Assembly (NCBI GenBank): GCA_964581605.1
Contig: CAZOPF010000016.1
Coordinates: 6,019 to 70,018, forward strand
Source: CAADGU01 sp964581605
GTDB taxonomy: Bacteria; Chloroflexota; Anaerolineae; Promineifilales; Promineifilaceae
DNA length: 64,000 nt
Direction of reading: 5' to 3'
In this document: positions 9,342-18,714 of the stretch, one piece after another
Position numbering within the stretch: the stretch's first letter is position 1
Layout: every line of letters starts with the position of its first letter
The notes under the pieces: model-generated
What the model was told of the DNA's origin: nothing
What the model saw: the letters and a program-made list of their open reading frames with translations, nothing else
The model's database searches: none
Made by a program: the position numbers and the translations under genes

Positions 9342-9800
9342 ATGCGGGACGTTAATGATTCCACACAATCATTGGAGAACAAATCTACATTTGTAGAACG
9401 ATTGTCTCCCAACAACGGCCGTCTCGCCACTGACCTCTTAGGTTTCACGGCCGTAGACATCACTGACAACCCTGACCTGGTGGCCCGTCGGTTGGAGGAG
9501 ATGTTTGGCGGGATGAAGGCGTTTGTCACGGCCGTGACCGGCAGCGACGAAACGGCACTGGCTTTGGCCCGCCAACAGATGCGCGGTTTGCAGGATGTTT
9601 TAATCAGACATGGGCTGACGACCAATGAACAGATGGCCGAACTGCCGGATAAAATCCACGCCGCCTACCACCAGGATCAGGCCAGACGGCGGCAGGAAAT
9701 AGCGGCTGGTTTAGAGGAGTTGGCGCGGGTGATCACGGAGACAGCGACGGCCGTGTCCCAACACCTCCAGAGCCAGGCCGAAGCCTATAGGCAGGAATGA
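9342..9800 (+). CDS. Small helical protein upstream of the FHA-tail gene
   Basis: The protein has 152 residues and starts at ATG 9342. It is predominantly helical, with a central stretch LDxxLVARRLEEMFGGMKAFV-like in character and a C-terminal Ala/Gln/Glu-rich helix ending in HLQSQAEAYRQE. It has no Cys, signal peptide or membrane segment and no family I recognise. ACGGCCGT palindromes reappear here, so the native base pattern resumes after the AT-rich toxin/WD40 island. Its place before the FHA-tail fusion suggests a structural accessory or cargo adaptor of the injection system. This is inferred from context. Confidence 0.6.
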   Translation: MRDVNDSTQSLENKSTFVERLSPNNGRLATDLLGFTAVDITDNPDLVARRLEEMFGGMKAFVTAVTGSDETALALARQQMRGLQDVLIRHGLTTNEQMAELPDKIHAAYHQDQARRRQEIAAGLEELARVITETATAVSQHLQSQAEAYRQE

Positions 9801-9869
9801 TCCGCGAAGAGCGCGAAGTTTTTTTTCTCGGCGCCTCCGCGTCTCTGCGTTAAAAACACGAGGGAAACT
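9801..9869. repeat. Short intergenic inverted element
   Basis: The stretch contains GCGAAGAGCGCGAAG, a T8 run and a GC-rich CGGCGCC...CTGCG segment before GAGGG, which is the ribosome site of the next gene. It looks like a dispersed repeat, but only one copy is visible here. Confidence 0.3.
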
Positions 9870-10910
9870 ATGGCGGAAAAAACAATCATCCACCGTTTGC
9901 AGATTTCCGGCCCGGCCGGATCGTCTACATATGAGATACCAATGGGCACGGCCGTCATCGGGCGGCGCGATGCAGACCTGGTGTTGGACGACCAGTTGGT
10001 GTCGCGGCGGCATGCCCAGATCGAGTGTTCCGATGCGGGCTGCACCCTTACCGACACCAAAAGTTCTAACGGCACAAAGGTCAATGGTATTCGCTTAAAA
10101 GAGTTTGTTCCCCATCCGCTCACACCCCATGATGTGATTGAGATTGGCGCGTTTACGCTGACGTATGAGATGGAAGAGGTGGTTGTGGCTGCGGAACCTG
10201 TTGCGCCCCCGCCTGCCCCCGAACCCACGCCAGAACCAGCGCCAGAGCCAGCCCCGACCAAAGCGGAGGTGGTAGAACCGGCCGTCGTGCGTGAACCGGC
10301 GGCTAAACCCGCTCGCAAAAGCCGCGCCGAAACCAAAATCAACGGCGGCCCACCACCAGACCAGCCGCCCATCCCTCCCTCCCTACCGCCCATACCGGAG
10401 CCGGATGGCGAACCTGCTTATACCCCGCCGCCTGGACTTTCTCTCACGGAAAGCCGGTATTTGCAATATCTACCAGGCATTTACCACACCAGCTTCATGA
10501 AGCGTTTCCTGGCGTTGTTTGAGTCCATCTATGCCCCCATTGAGTGGACGGTGGATAATTTTGACGTCTTTCTGCACCCGGCCACGGCCCCGGCGGACTT
10601 TTTACCCTGGCTGGCAAACTGGTTTGATCTCACCTTTGACCAGAGTTGGGACGAAGCCAAACAGCGTACTTTGCTGGCGGAAGCACACCAGATTTATGCC
10701 CGGCGCGGCACCCGTTGGGCACTCAGCCGGATATTAGAAATCTATACCGGTCTTACCCCTGAAATTGACGATACCAGTGACAGTCTCGATCCTTTTAGTT
10801 TTGTGGTTACACTGCCTGTGCGCGAGTCTGAACTAAATGCTACGCTTATCGCCCGGCTGATAAACGTCCACAAACCAGCGCACACCAGCTATTCCCTCCG
10901 CTTCAAATAG
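9870..10910 (+). CDS. FHA domain fused to phage/eCIS tail protein
   Basis: The protein has 346 residues. Residues about 20-100 form an FHA domain with the usual signature: AVIGRRDADLVLDD, VSRRHAQIE, then SSNGTKVNG; the Arg, Ser-Arg-Arg-His and Asn-Gly are the phosphothreonine-binding residues. A Pro/Ala/Glu linker (about 110-180) leads to a tail domain starting YLQYLPGIYH and continuing with FLPWLANWFDLTFD, RTLLAEAHQIYARRGTRWALSRILEIYTG. This second part matches the phage tail protein I/TIGR02242 type found in baseplates of contractile injection systems. The fusion implies that the baseplate can dock onto a phosphothreonine protein, such as a product of the kinases downstream. A strong hairpin follows the stop codon directly, so this is the last gene of the eCIS transcript. 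Confidence 0.8.
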   Translation: MAEKTIIHRLQISGPAGSSTYEIPMGTAVIGRRDADLVLDDQLVSRRHAQIECSDAGCTLTDTKSSNGTKVNGIRLKEFVPHPLTPHDVIEIGAFTLTYEMEEVVVAAEPVAPPPAPEPTPEPAPEPAPTKAEVVEPAVVREPAAKPARKSRAETKINGGPPPDQPPIPPSLPPIPEPDGEPAYTPPPGLSLTESRYLQYLPGIYHTSFMKRFLALFESIYAPIEWTVDNFDVFLHPATAPADFLPWLANWFDLTFDQSWDEAKQRTLLAEAHQIYARRGTRWALSRILEIYTGLTPEIDDTSDSLDPFSFVVTLPVRESELNATLIARLINVHKPAHTSYSLRFK

Positions 10911-10940
10911 ACATCCGATTTTGAAAAAAAATCGGATGTC
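10910..10940 (+). terminator. Strong hairpin at the end of the eCIS operon
   Basis: GACATCCGATTTT is followed by a 5-base loop and its exact 13-bp inverse, overlapping the last base of the stop codon. No long T-run follows, so it may act as an RNA end stabiliser or a REP-like palindrome as well as a terminator. Confidence 0.6.
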
Positions 10941-11179
10941 TGCCTCAAATTTTCCCGCTTTATAAATTGACAATGCCCTGTCCATCCAGTAACATCAAGC
11001 CAGAACAAAAAAAGGTGATGCCTCCCAGGCAGCAAACAGCGTAGGACAGGAAACCCGTATTCCTCACTCATCATATATCATATATCATATATAAGGCATG
11101 GTTGCCCTTAAGTCGCAAGTGTAACAAACTCCGGAAGTCGGGTTTCTCGCATGATTGAATCTTTTGGAAAGGGTGCATT

Positions 11180-12052
11180 GTGGCCCAATTACGAATTCGG
11201 GCATTGGGTAAACTTCAACTTCAGCATGAGGAGTGGGTTGTTTCCAGTTTTCCCACTCACCATGTGGAAGAGCTGCTTGGCTATTTATTATTATTCCCAC
11301 GTACAAAACACAGCCGCTTAAAGTTGATTGATTTACTCTGGCCGGATTGTTCCGAAGAACAGGGGCGGGGGCGGTTGAACACGGCCGTCTGGCGGCTCCG
11401 CTCCCTTTTTCAAAACCTGCAATACACGGCCGATGACTTTCTGGTGACTTCACGTGACTGGATCAGCCTGATCCCGCAACCTGACACACAGATAGACTTT
11501 GTTACATTTCAATGGTGTGAGCGCCAGGCCAGAACCAGCATTGACCCGGTGCGGCAGCAAGAGCAGTTAGAGCAGGCTGTAGCGTTGTATCATGGTGATT
11601 TTTGTGAAGGCATTTATGCCGACTGGTGCTTGCTGGAGCGGGAGCGATTGGCCCGTTTACATCTGCGATTATTGGGTGAATTGATGTTTTGTGCCATGCA
11701 GCAAGGGGCATATGAGACGGCCGTTGAACTGGGCCAGCACATCCTCCAGATTGACCCCCTGCGCGAAGAAGTCCACCGGGCACTCATGCACTGTTACCGC
11801 CGCCTTGGACTGTATGCCCAGGCCATTCGCCAGTTCCACCTTTGCACCAACTGGCTGCAATCAGAATTGCGCATCATGCCATTGCCAGAGACAATTACCC
11901 TGTTCACCGAAATTGCGGCCGAGCAAACCATTGGCCTCCGCCAGCGACCAGAAACAACTGATCCACAGGCGGCCGAATTGCAAGAGGCCGTCTTCCAATT
12001 GCAAAAGGCCAGCGAACGAGTCAGCAGTTTGTTAGTGAAATTCAATTTATGA
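11180..12052 (+). CDS. BTAD (SARP-like) transcriptional regulator
   Basis: The protein has 290 residues. GTG 11180 follows GGAAAGGG. The N-terminal winged-helix part has RIRALGKLQL, LLGYLLLFPRTKHSRLKLIDLLWPD and GRLNTAVWRLRSLF, typical of the OmpR-like DNA-binding domain of SARP/AfsR regulators. The following bacterial transcriptional activation domain, rich in TPR-type helices, includes YHGDFCEGIYADWCLLERERL and LREEVHRALMHCYRRLG. The protein has no NB-ARC or sensor domain, so it is a compact activator. It is the first gene after the eCIS terminator and is followed 18 bases later by the vWA-FHA gene, so it probably controls the signalling and secretion cluster. Confidence 0.8.
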   Translation: MAQLRIRALGKLQLQHEEWVVSSFPTHHVEELLGYLLLFPRTKHSRLKLIDLLWPDCSEEQGRGRLNTAVWRLRSLFQNLQYTADDFLVTSRDWISLIPQPDTQIDFVTFQWCERQARTSIDPVRQQEQLEQAVALYHGDFCEGIYADWCLLERERLARLHLRLLGELMFCAMQQGAYETAVELGQHILQIDPLREEVHRALMHCYRRLGLYAQAIRQFHLCTNWLQSELRIMPLPETITLFTEIAAEQTIGLRQRPETTDPQAAELQEAVFQLQKASERVSSLLVKFNL

Positions 12053-12070
12053 TTCAATTTTAGGAGTACC

Positions 12071-14199
12071 ATGCAGCGATCAAGGGGTCTAATCATCTTA
12101 CTGGTATTGTCCATTTTTTTTGTTTTGACCAGAATCGTTATTGCTCAAGATAGTAGAGTTGACGAAATCATTATTACCGCCATTGACACCTCTGAATTCC
12201 CCGAAATTACGGTGTATGCCCGCGTGTTGAACGCTGATGGTCAGTTTGTGCCAGACCTGGGGCAGCCTGCGTTTCAGGTGGCTGAAAATGAAAGCCCCAA
12301 GGCTATTGTGCGTGGCCCAGTACCAGACAATTCACCAATCTGGGTGCAGATGGTCATTGACTCTGGCCTACGAATGGGGCAGTCGGACAATTGGGAGCAG
12401 ACTAGAGAGAGTATTCTTCAATTCGTCAGTAGCCACAAACTGGAAGATGACCGTATTGCCGTTAGCATTCTTGAAGATAGTGGCCTTGCCCAATACCTTG
12501 ACTTCACGAAGAATGCCGCAGATGTAGAGCCGTTTGTCAAAGATTACCGCCCACCTTGTAATTCTAACGATTGCATAACCGATCCTATTTCAGAGTTGGG
12601 TGATATGCTAGATAACTGGGATGAGCGGGAAGATGCGGATAACCTGCCTAAGTTTATGGTTTTGTTTACGGGGCAATTTGAAAAGTATGACCCGGAAGAA
12701 GCTTCTTTGATAGCGGCCGAAGCAAAACGATTGGGTATTCCCATTTATGCGGTGTTGGTCGCCAGCGACACAACAGGCCGGGTGGCAGACCTGGCTGTAG
12801 CGAGTGGTGGCCTGGCACTGGAATACACAGATGCGGACTCCATGGATGATTTTTTTACCGCCATATTAGAAATCCACCGCCCCGTTTATGAAATAGCCTA
12901 TCGCTCTACATTTGAAGAAACCGATCCGCGTGTGGTGCAGCTGACGGCCGTCAACGATGGCGTCGCAGGCACAGGTGAATATAGCATTGCCGGTTTTAAG
13001 TTTGAATCACCGCGTGTAACTATTGAAAGCCCTGAAGAAACAGACGTGGTGACGCCGGATTCCGCGCAAGAAGTCATTGCTGGCGTCGTTTTTACCGATA
13101 ATTTCCCGCGTGAACTGGAGCGGGCGTCATTAGAGCTGCGTGTAAATGATCAGCTATTGGGCGAACCTATCGAAATCACAGATATTCCAGACCACAGTTC
13201 CATTACCTTTGAACCTCCCTGGCAACTTTTGGCAAACCTGCCAGCTGAAGCGGACGAAGTTGAGTTAAAGGTTGTTGTCTGGGATGAGTCTCTCTTACCC
13301 CCAGGCCAGGATACGACCACTATAAGCTTTCTTGTGCCCACCCAGGAAGCGCCAACTGGCGTGGGTGAGCCGGAAATGGATGATGGCACGGCCGTGTCGC
13401 CCGCCGATAATAATAATGAGGCCACCGTGCCAACCGGCGCCGGTTCATCGTCAACTATCTTCCTGGCGATCAGTGTTATGGTGTTGGCTGTGGCGATGAT
13501 TGCCATGGTGCTCACCCGCGACAGAGGCCCGGTGAAAGCCATGCGCCAGACCATCAATAACCAGATTGACCGCCTCACCAAACGCATTGAACGGCAAGCG
13601 GCCCCCCGTGCTTACCTGACCGTTATTGAAGGGGATGTGAATGTGGGCAAAAGGCTGGAAATTTACGGCACCACCACCATCGGCCGTTCCAAACAAGATG
13701 CGGAATTGCTGTTCCAACAGCATGACGACACCAGCCCCATCAGCCGCCGCCACTGCACCGTTATTGACGAGGAAGACCACTTCATGATCCGGGATGAGGA
13801 CAGTGCCAACGGCACATTTCTCAATGGGGTGCGGCTGGATTCGATGGTGCCCAGGGAATTGCAAGATGGGGATGAAATTGAACTGGCGCGAGTGGAACGG
13901 GGCGGCGTTAAACTGCAATTTGAGGGCGGTACGCTCTCTTATGGCGGCTACGGCCGTGACCCCTACACCGCAGACACCTTTGATTCTGGCCGCAGCACCC
14001 GTGTGGTGAAGCGGCCCAATCAANNNNNNNNNNNNNNNNNNNNNNNNNNNNNNNNNNNNNNNNNNNNNNNNNNNNNNNNNNNNNNNNNNNNNNNNNNNNN
14101 NNNNNNNNNNNNNNNNNNNNNNNCGCAGACACCTTTGATTCTGGCCGCAGCACCCGTGTGGTGAAGCGGCCCAATCAACCTGGGGGAGATCGGTTTTGA
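12071..14199 (+). CDS. Membrane vWA-FHA protein (contains an artificial gap)
   Basis: Signal sequence or anchor at residues 1-25 (LIILLVLSIFFVLT), an extracytoplasmic von Willebrand A-type domain (about 30-300; the metal site reads DSGLRMGQS, degenerate relative to DxSxS), beta-sandwich linker, Asn/Thr/Pro-rich stretch, membrane helix at about 460-480, then a cytoplasmic FHA domain (about 515-615) with TTIGRSKQDAELL, ISRRHC and SANGTFLNG. The 100-N gap at 14024-14123 is flanked by an identical 55-base copy on both sides; removing one copy and the Ns restores a continuous 657-residue frame ending GGDRF and TGA at 14197-14199. That stop overlaps the TTG start of the kinase gene. The protein probably couples an external ligand or cell-surface event to the phosphothreonine network inside. 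Confidence 0.8.
14024..14123. other. Artificial assembly gap (100 N) with duplicated flanks
   Basis: The 55 bases before the gap (13969-14023) are repeated exactly after it (14124-14178). Collapsing 155 bases gives an uninterrupted open frame, so no sequence is actually missing. Confidence 0.9.
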
Positions 14200-15149
14200 A
14201 AGGCACCACCCTCTATCGCGGCCGTTACACCCTGGGTGAACCCATTGCTACCGGCGGATTTGCCATCATTTATGCCGCCACTGAAATAGACCGCCCTGAA
14301 GAAGTGGCTATCAAGATTTGCAACCGGCATGACGATGCTTCCTACTCTCGCTCCATTGTACGCGAGGCGGAACTGATTCAACGCTTTCACCATCGCAACA
14401 TTGTGCGCCTGCACCCCATTCCCCGCCCCGGCAAAGCCAGTGTTTCTTATGCCAATGCTGTGGAAATGCTGGATCAGCCGGTCTTTTTTGTGATGGAGTA
14501 CCTGAAGGGCGGCACTCTCTCTGATTATTTGGAGCAGGTTGAGCATCTGACGCCCCCTGAAGCAGCGACCGTCGCTCTGGAAATTGCCCGGGCGCTGGAC
14601 CACATCCACATGCAAGGGTATGCCCACAATGATCTAAAGCTGGAAAACATTGTCTTTCGGGAGCCGGTAGAAGCCGGACGGCCGTTTGCCCCCGTTTTGC
14701 TCGATTTTGGCATTGCCACCCGCGTCCTGCCGCCACCCGGCATCACGCTTTATATCATGTCCCCGGAGCAGTTGCCACACGGCAGCATCTACTCTGCTCC
14801 AGAGATTAGCCAGGCAGATTCAGTGAAAATTGATGTCTGGGGGTTGGGGGTAGTGTTATACCGTATGTTAGGCGGCCGTCTGCCATTTAGCGGCCGTAAC
14901 GAAAAAAGCCTCACCGAGCGCATCCGCGAATCCCGCCCCACCTCCTTACGGGCATTATCCCCTCTGGTCACGGCTGGGCTGGACGAAATTGTAATTGATG
15001 GTTGCCTGGCGAAAAACCCGGCCGACCGGCTAACCTTGTTGCAACTTGGCCGCGAACTCAGGCGCATTGCTGGTGATGGTGTTCCTGCCCAAAAAAGCGG
15101 CCGTAGTAACCAATCACGCCTCAGCCGATTATTTTCAAGGAATGGTTAG
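14196..15149 (+). CDS. Ser/Thr protein kinase with non-RD loop
   Basis: The protein has 317 residues. TTG 14196 overlaps the upstream TGA and has GGGGGAG before it. Kinase features are all present: a glycine-rich loop in the form EPIATGGFAIIY, VAIKI with the catalytic Lys, catalytic loop HNDLKLEN and DFGIA. The loop has Asn in place of the usual Arg of HRD, making it a non-RD kinase, usually regulated differently from activation-loop autophosphorylation. The stretch between DFG and helix F includes YIMSPEQ and YSAPE. The C-terminus ends with a basic Ser/Arg tail and there is no membrane segment, so it is a soluble kinase. It could phosphorylate the Thr residues read by the FHA proteins nearby. 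Confidence 0.85.
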   Translation: MKGTTLYRGRYTLGEPIATGGFAIIYAATEIDRPEEVAIKICNRHDDASYSRSIVREAELIQRFHHRNIVRLHPIPRPGKASVSYANAVEMLDQPVFFVMEYLKGGTLSDYLEQVEHLTPPEAATVALEIARALDHIHMQGYAHNDLKLENIVFREPVEAGRPFAPVLLDFGIATRVLPPPGITLYIMSPEQLPHGSIYSAPEISQADSVKIDVWGLGVVLYRMLGGRLPFSGRNEKSLTERIRESRPTSLRALSPLVTAGLDEIVIDGCLAKNPADRLTLLQLGRELRRIAGDGVPAQKSGRSNQSRLSRLFSRNG

Positions 15150-15183
15150 AAAAAGGTAGTTGAGTAATTGGGTAAATGCGAAA

Positions 15184-15222
15184 TGACCCAATTACCCAAT
15201 TACCCAATTACCCAATTACCGA
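15184..15222. repeat. Octamer tandem repeat ATTACCCA
   Basis: About four to five copies of ATTACCCA lie between the two kinase genes, directly before the ATG at 15228. The open frame extends upstream through the repeat, but the natural start is after it. Confidence 0.8.
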
Positions 15223-15227
15223 ATGAC

Positions 15228-16208
15228 ATGTCCACTCCGCTACAGCAGATAGGCCCATACACGTTACAGTCAGAAATCGGCTGGGGCACAATGGCAACCG
15301 TGTATCGTTCAACGGTTGACGGCCGTGCCGAACCACTGGCCGTCAAAGTGCTTTCACCCCGATTCGCCCACCACGAAGCCTTTTTTGCCCAGTTGCAGCA
15401 GCAGGTCACGGCCGTCAACCAGTTAGCTCATCCTCATATCATGCCTGTTTATGAACTGGGCACAGAGAAAGAGCATGTTTATCTGGTCATGCCCTTGTTT
15501 ACCGGGGGGACGCTGCGCGACCGGCTAACACAGGCTCACCTGCCATCAGCAGAGTTATGGCAGGTAGCCAGCCAGGCGGCCGCCGCGCTGGACGCCGCCC
15601 ATGCCATTGGCGTCATCCACCGGGACATTAAACCCAGCAACATTCTCTTTGACCGCGACGGCCGTGCCGCCGTCGCCGATTTTGGCCTCATTCAATTCCT
15701 GGACACCACCATTCACGCCTCTGGCCTGCCGGGTACGCTGGCTTACATGAGTCCAGAGCAATTTACCGGTGGGCAAATTGACGGCCGTACCGACCAATAC
15801 AGTCTGGCAATTGTTCTGTTTGAAGCGTTGGCCGGGCGGCCGCCTTTCCAGGGGAACGTCACCCAACTTATGTTCAAACAGGTGCAAGAGCCGCCGCCGT
15901 TAGAACTGCTGCCGGAACCGGAGATGGCGCCCATTTTTGCCCAGGCATTAGCCAAGAAACCGGCCGACCGTTTTGCCACTGTCAGCGAATTTGTGCAGGC
16001 GTTACGGCCGTCTCTGTTCCCTGTCCCCCCACCAGTAGCCCCCGCCCCACCGACCACTGATGACACGGTAGTGTTAAACGTAGCGCAGGTAGCCGCCTTG
16101 CGCCAGCCGACCATCAGTGATGCCCCGTTTGACCCGGATGCAACCATGATCTCCACTGTGACGCCGCTGGTCTTTCCGGCGGTCACAGCGCCGCCGGAGG
16201 CTGCGTAA
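15228..16208 (+). CDS. Ser/Thr kinase, N-terminal part of an interrupted receptor kinase
   Basis: The segment encodes 326 residues. ATG 15228 (MSTPLQQIG) follows the repeat. The kinase domain is complete: GWGTMATVY loop, LAVKVL, HRDIKPSN, DFGLI, GTLAYMSPEQ and DGRTDQYSL. It ends in a Pro/Ala-rich juxtamembrane linker with DPDATMIS. TAA at 16206 stops it, yet the same frame stays open for the rest of a receptor kinase (linker, membrane helix, FecR-like external domain) through to 17927, broken only by TAA at 16206, 16248 and 16299. The linker motif (D-x-D/E/G-AT) continues beyond the stops. The kinase half alone would be a soluble, apparently active enzyme. Confidence 0.75.
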   Translation: MSTPLQQIGPYTLQSEIGWGTMATVYRSTVDGRAEPLAVKVLSPRFAHHEAFFAQLQQQVTAVNQLAHPHIMPVYELGTEKEHVYLVMPLFTGGTLRDRLTQAHLPSAELWQVASQAAAALDAAHAIGVIHRDIKPSNILFDRDGRAAVADFGLIQFLDTTIHASGLPGTLAYMSPEQFTGGQIDGRTDQYSLAIVLFEALAGRPPFQGNVTQLMFKQVQEPPPLELLPEPEMAPIFAQALAKKPADRFATVSEFVQALRPSLFPVPPPVAPAPPTTDDTVVLNVAQVAALRQPTISDAPFDPDATMISTVTPLVFPAVTAPPEAA

Positions 16209-17927
16209 ACACCCACATGGGCGGATACACCTGCTCCCACTGAGCCATAAATCCTCGCGCCGACTGAAGAACGGGCCGTTCCAGAAACGGCCGTTGCATA
16301 ACCGGCCGTTTCTGCAACGGTGGTGGAAATTGAACCAACAGCTTCTGTTATGGCTGCGGAGGATGTAGCAGCATCAATCCCGTTAGCCGCAGACGCGGAC
16401 CCTGGAGCAACGGTGATTGTGCGGCCACCGGCCCAGAAACCAGAAGTAGAACCGCCCCCCCCCGATGTGCCGCTGGCAGAAGAACCGTCTCCCGAACCCA
16501 TGACGGCCGTGCCCTTAGCCACCGTCCTCAGTACACTTCCGGCCCAGCCAGATGCGACGATAGTTGTCGAGCCGCCGCCCCCACGTGCCGAGAGTAGTTG
16601 GCGTCCCCCGGCTGATCCAGAGGCTACTTTTGTGGTGGAGCCGCCATCTAAATCCTGGCCACCTCTACCCACGGCGCCCCCGCCAACAACGCCGCCGGTT
16701 CCCTCTACTACCTGGCCACCGCCCACCCCGGATATGACATTGGCAACGCCCATCAAACGAGGCGCGGGGGGGGCCATTGAGGAGTCCCCCCGGCGTGGCG
16801 GATTCAAAATCTGGTATGCGGTTGTTCCCCTTGTTTTATTGCTGGTGATCGCTGCTGTGGCTGTCTTGTGGCAGCAGGGGGTGTTTAGCGGCACGGCCGT
16901 AACCAGTACCCCCACACCACCGGCTACCACTCCTGCTCTCACCATAGCCGTTATCGAAGGCACACCCGGCGAAAATAACGGTTTATTAGATGACAACACC
17001 TTGCCCTGGCCTACTGCGGCCGAGCCGCTCCGTCTCGTCACGACAGATGCCCCGCTCGTTTTGGGTTTGCCTGAAAACGGCCAACTTTATTTGGCCCCAG
17101 GTACAGAGATTGCGCTCAAACCGGCGGCCGTGCCAGATCAACTGCTGGTGGAAATTGTATTCGGGCGGCTGTTGTTGTTCTCAGATACGCCCATGCCAGT
17201 GCAAACCCCATTAGATTCTATGGCGAAAGTGGCACAAGGGATGATGGGTGTTGGATATTCAGAAACGCCATTCTTGTTTGATGTGGATTGTTTTTCTGGC
17301 ACGTGTACGGTGGAAGATTTGGGTAACGCCATTACGTTAGTGGGTGGTGAACGCAGCTACCTGGATGGCGGCCAATTGGCGGCCCCTGAACCGGCGCGGC
17401 ATGAGTTGTATGAGTTTGCAACGGCCGTTGCCACTGCCACCACCACCCCCTTGCCCACTGCCACCGCCACCCCGGCCGATACCGCCACCGCCACGCCTAC
17501 CCCTACCCACACCCCCACCAGAACGCCCACGCCAGAGCCAACCGCTACCCCTACACTTACGCCGACAGCCACCGTAATTATCAGCCGACCCACCCCCCGA
17601 TTAACGGCCTTTACCTGTAACGCGCCGGGTAAATTTAACAAAACACAAATTATTTCCTTTACCTGGACATGGGCTGATGAGTTACGCAACAATGAGTATG
17701 TGGAAGTACGTATTGGGCCAAAGGGCAGTTCTGCTGGGTTTATGAGCAGTTTGGGGTCAAATACGGAACGGCAGGGGCAGCAATGGCTGATGAATGTAGC
17801 GGCCGGGCAATTTTTTAACCCGAACTTTTTTGATTATGAGTGGGAAGTAGTGGTTGTGCGCACAACGACCAGCGGCCCGGTAGCTGTCCTCCGGTCGGTG
17901 CGTGGCTGTTTGCATATTGAGCCATAA
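16209..17927 (+). pseudogene. Membrane and sensor part of the interrupted receptor kinase
   Basis: This is the same reading frame as the kinase at 15228. It contains two further TAA codons (16248, 16299), then 540 open codons. A GTG at 16320 could start a 535-residue product, but no ribosome site is visible. The part holds a Pro/Ala/Glu linker with DATIVVEPP-type repeats, a membrane helix (bases about 16800-16870, KIWYAVVPLVLLLVIAAVAVL), an external FecR-like domain (LYLAPGTEIALK, GRLLLFSDTP, CFSGTCTVED), a Thr/Pro repeat spacer and a C-terminal beta-sandwich ending CLHIEP. The external domain resembles that of the PP2C phosphatase at 30852. Either the gene decayed by nonsense changes (CAA or GAA to TAA), or two proteins are made, or stops are read through; sequence alone cannot decide. 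Confidence 0.6.
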
Positions 17928-17961
17928 CAAAGAGGCGGAAAGTCGTTGTATGAAAGCACAA

Positions 17962-18588
17962 TTAAGCCGATTCGCCCGAATAAAAAACAAAAACCGGCCC
18001 ATCGTGCCCAAACTGCACCTGGCAGCCATCCCGCAGGCGAACAGTTTCTTTAGGGTTCAATACATACCCGTCCACAATGGTGCCGTTGGCGCTGTTCTCA
18101 TCCGTAAGCCAGTAGCCGTCATCCCGGCGCACCAGATTGGCATGGCGGCGGGAAACAACGTCATTGCCGGGCAAACGAGAGAGGTTAATGGCACATTCCG
18201 GCGAACGGCCGACCAGGGTGGATTTGCCCCGGCACAGGAAAACCTCGCCGCTCTCTACCGACTTCAAATAAGGCTGGGCAAACAAACCGGTCAGTGGCGC
18301 AATGTTGAGGGTGCGGTCAAAATCAATGCTGCTGCTTTGCACGGCCGTCAGTTCCACAATATCCCCATCCACCACGCCAGCCTGTGCCAGCGTTTCATTT
18401 GGCCGGATGATAACCCCACTCCCTTGCAAACGGCCGACAAACCGTTGGTTTTCGCTGTTCAACCCCTGATCCGCCCAACGCATCGTTTCCAAAACAATGG
18501 GCGCCAGCATAAACAGCGGCACACTCACCGGCGCTTCCAGGTCTGCCCGCTGCTGTTGGTAGGTTATCGTAATAACTGCATAATCCAT
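17962..18588 (-). CDS. YukD-like ubiquitin-fold plus FHA protein
   Basis: The protein has 208 residues on the minus strand, opposite to its neighbours. The start at 18588 (MDYAVITITYQQ) has CAGGAATTT upstream; an ATG at 18615 is less likely. Residues 1-85 resemble the YukD/EsaB/EccD ubiquitin-like domain of type VII secretion systems (a beta-grasp with SGVIIRPNETLAQAGVVDGDIVEL). Residues about 110-200 form an FHA domain: STLVGRSPECAINL, VSRRHANLV, SANGTIVDG. It has no membrane segment, unlike EccD. It sits divergently from the WXG100 gene. Fusion of the two domains suggests that the secretion machine recognises a phosphorylated partner, probably one of the kinases or a pseudokinase in the cluster. 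Confidence 0.75.
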   Translation of the reverse strand: MDYAVITITYQQQRADLEAPVSVPLFMLAPIVLETMRWADQGLNSENQRFVGRLQGSGVIIRPNETLAQAGVVDGDIVELTAVQSSSIDFDRTLNIAPLTGLFAQPYLKSVESGEVFLCRGKSTLVGRSPECAINLSRLPGNDVVSRRHANLVRRDDGYWLTDENSANGTIVDGYVLNPKETVRLRDGCQVQFGHDGPVFVFYSGESA

Positions 18589-18714
18589 CGCAAATTCCTG
18601 CCCAACAAGACCCAAAGGGTTTCAACCATGGCTATTTCAACTACCAGCGGCCAAAACCCTGCGGGTCATTATGGTTACAAAACAGCTTCTTAACTTTAAT
18701 GAGGAGAACAAAAA

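Noticed and set aside
14024..14199. Frameshift in the vWA-FHA gene
   Set aside because: The frame is restored by removing the duplicated 55 bases and the Ns, so the shift is an assembly artefact.
15743..17041. Open frame of 432 codons on the minus strand
   Set aside because: It lies opposite the kinase linker and its product is a Gly/Ser/Val/Thr-rich mirror of low-complexity coding sequence.
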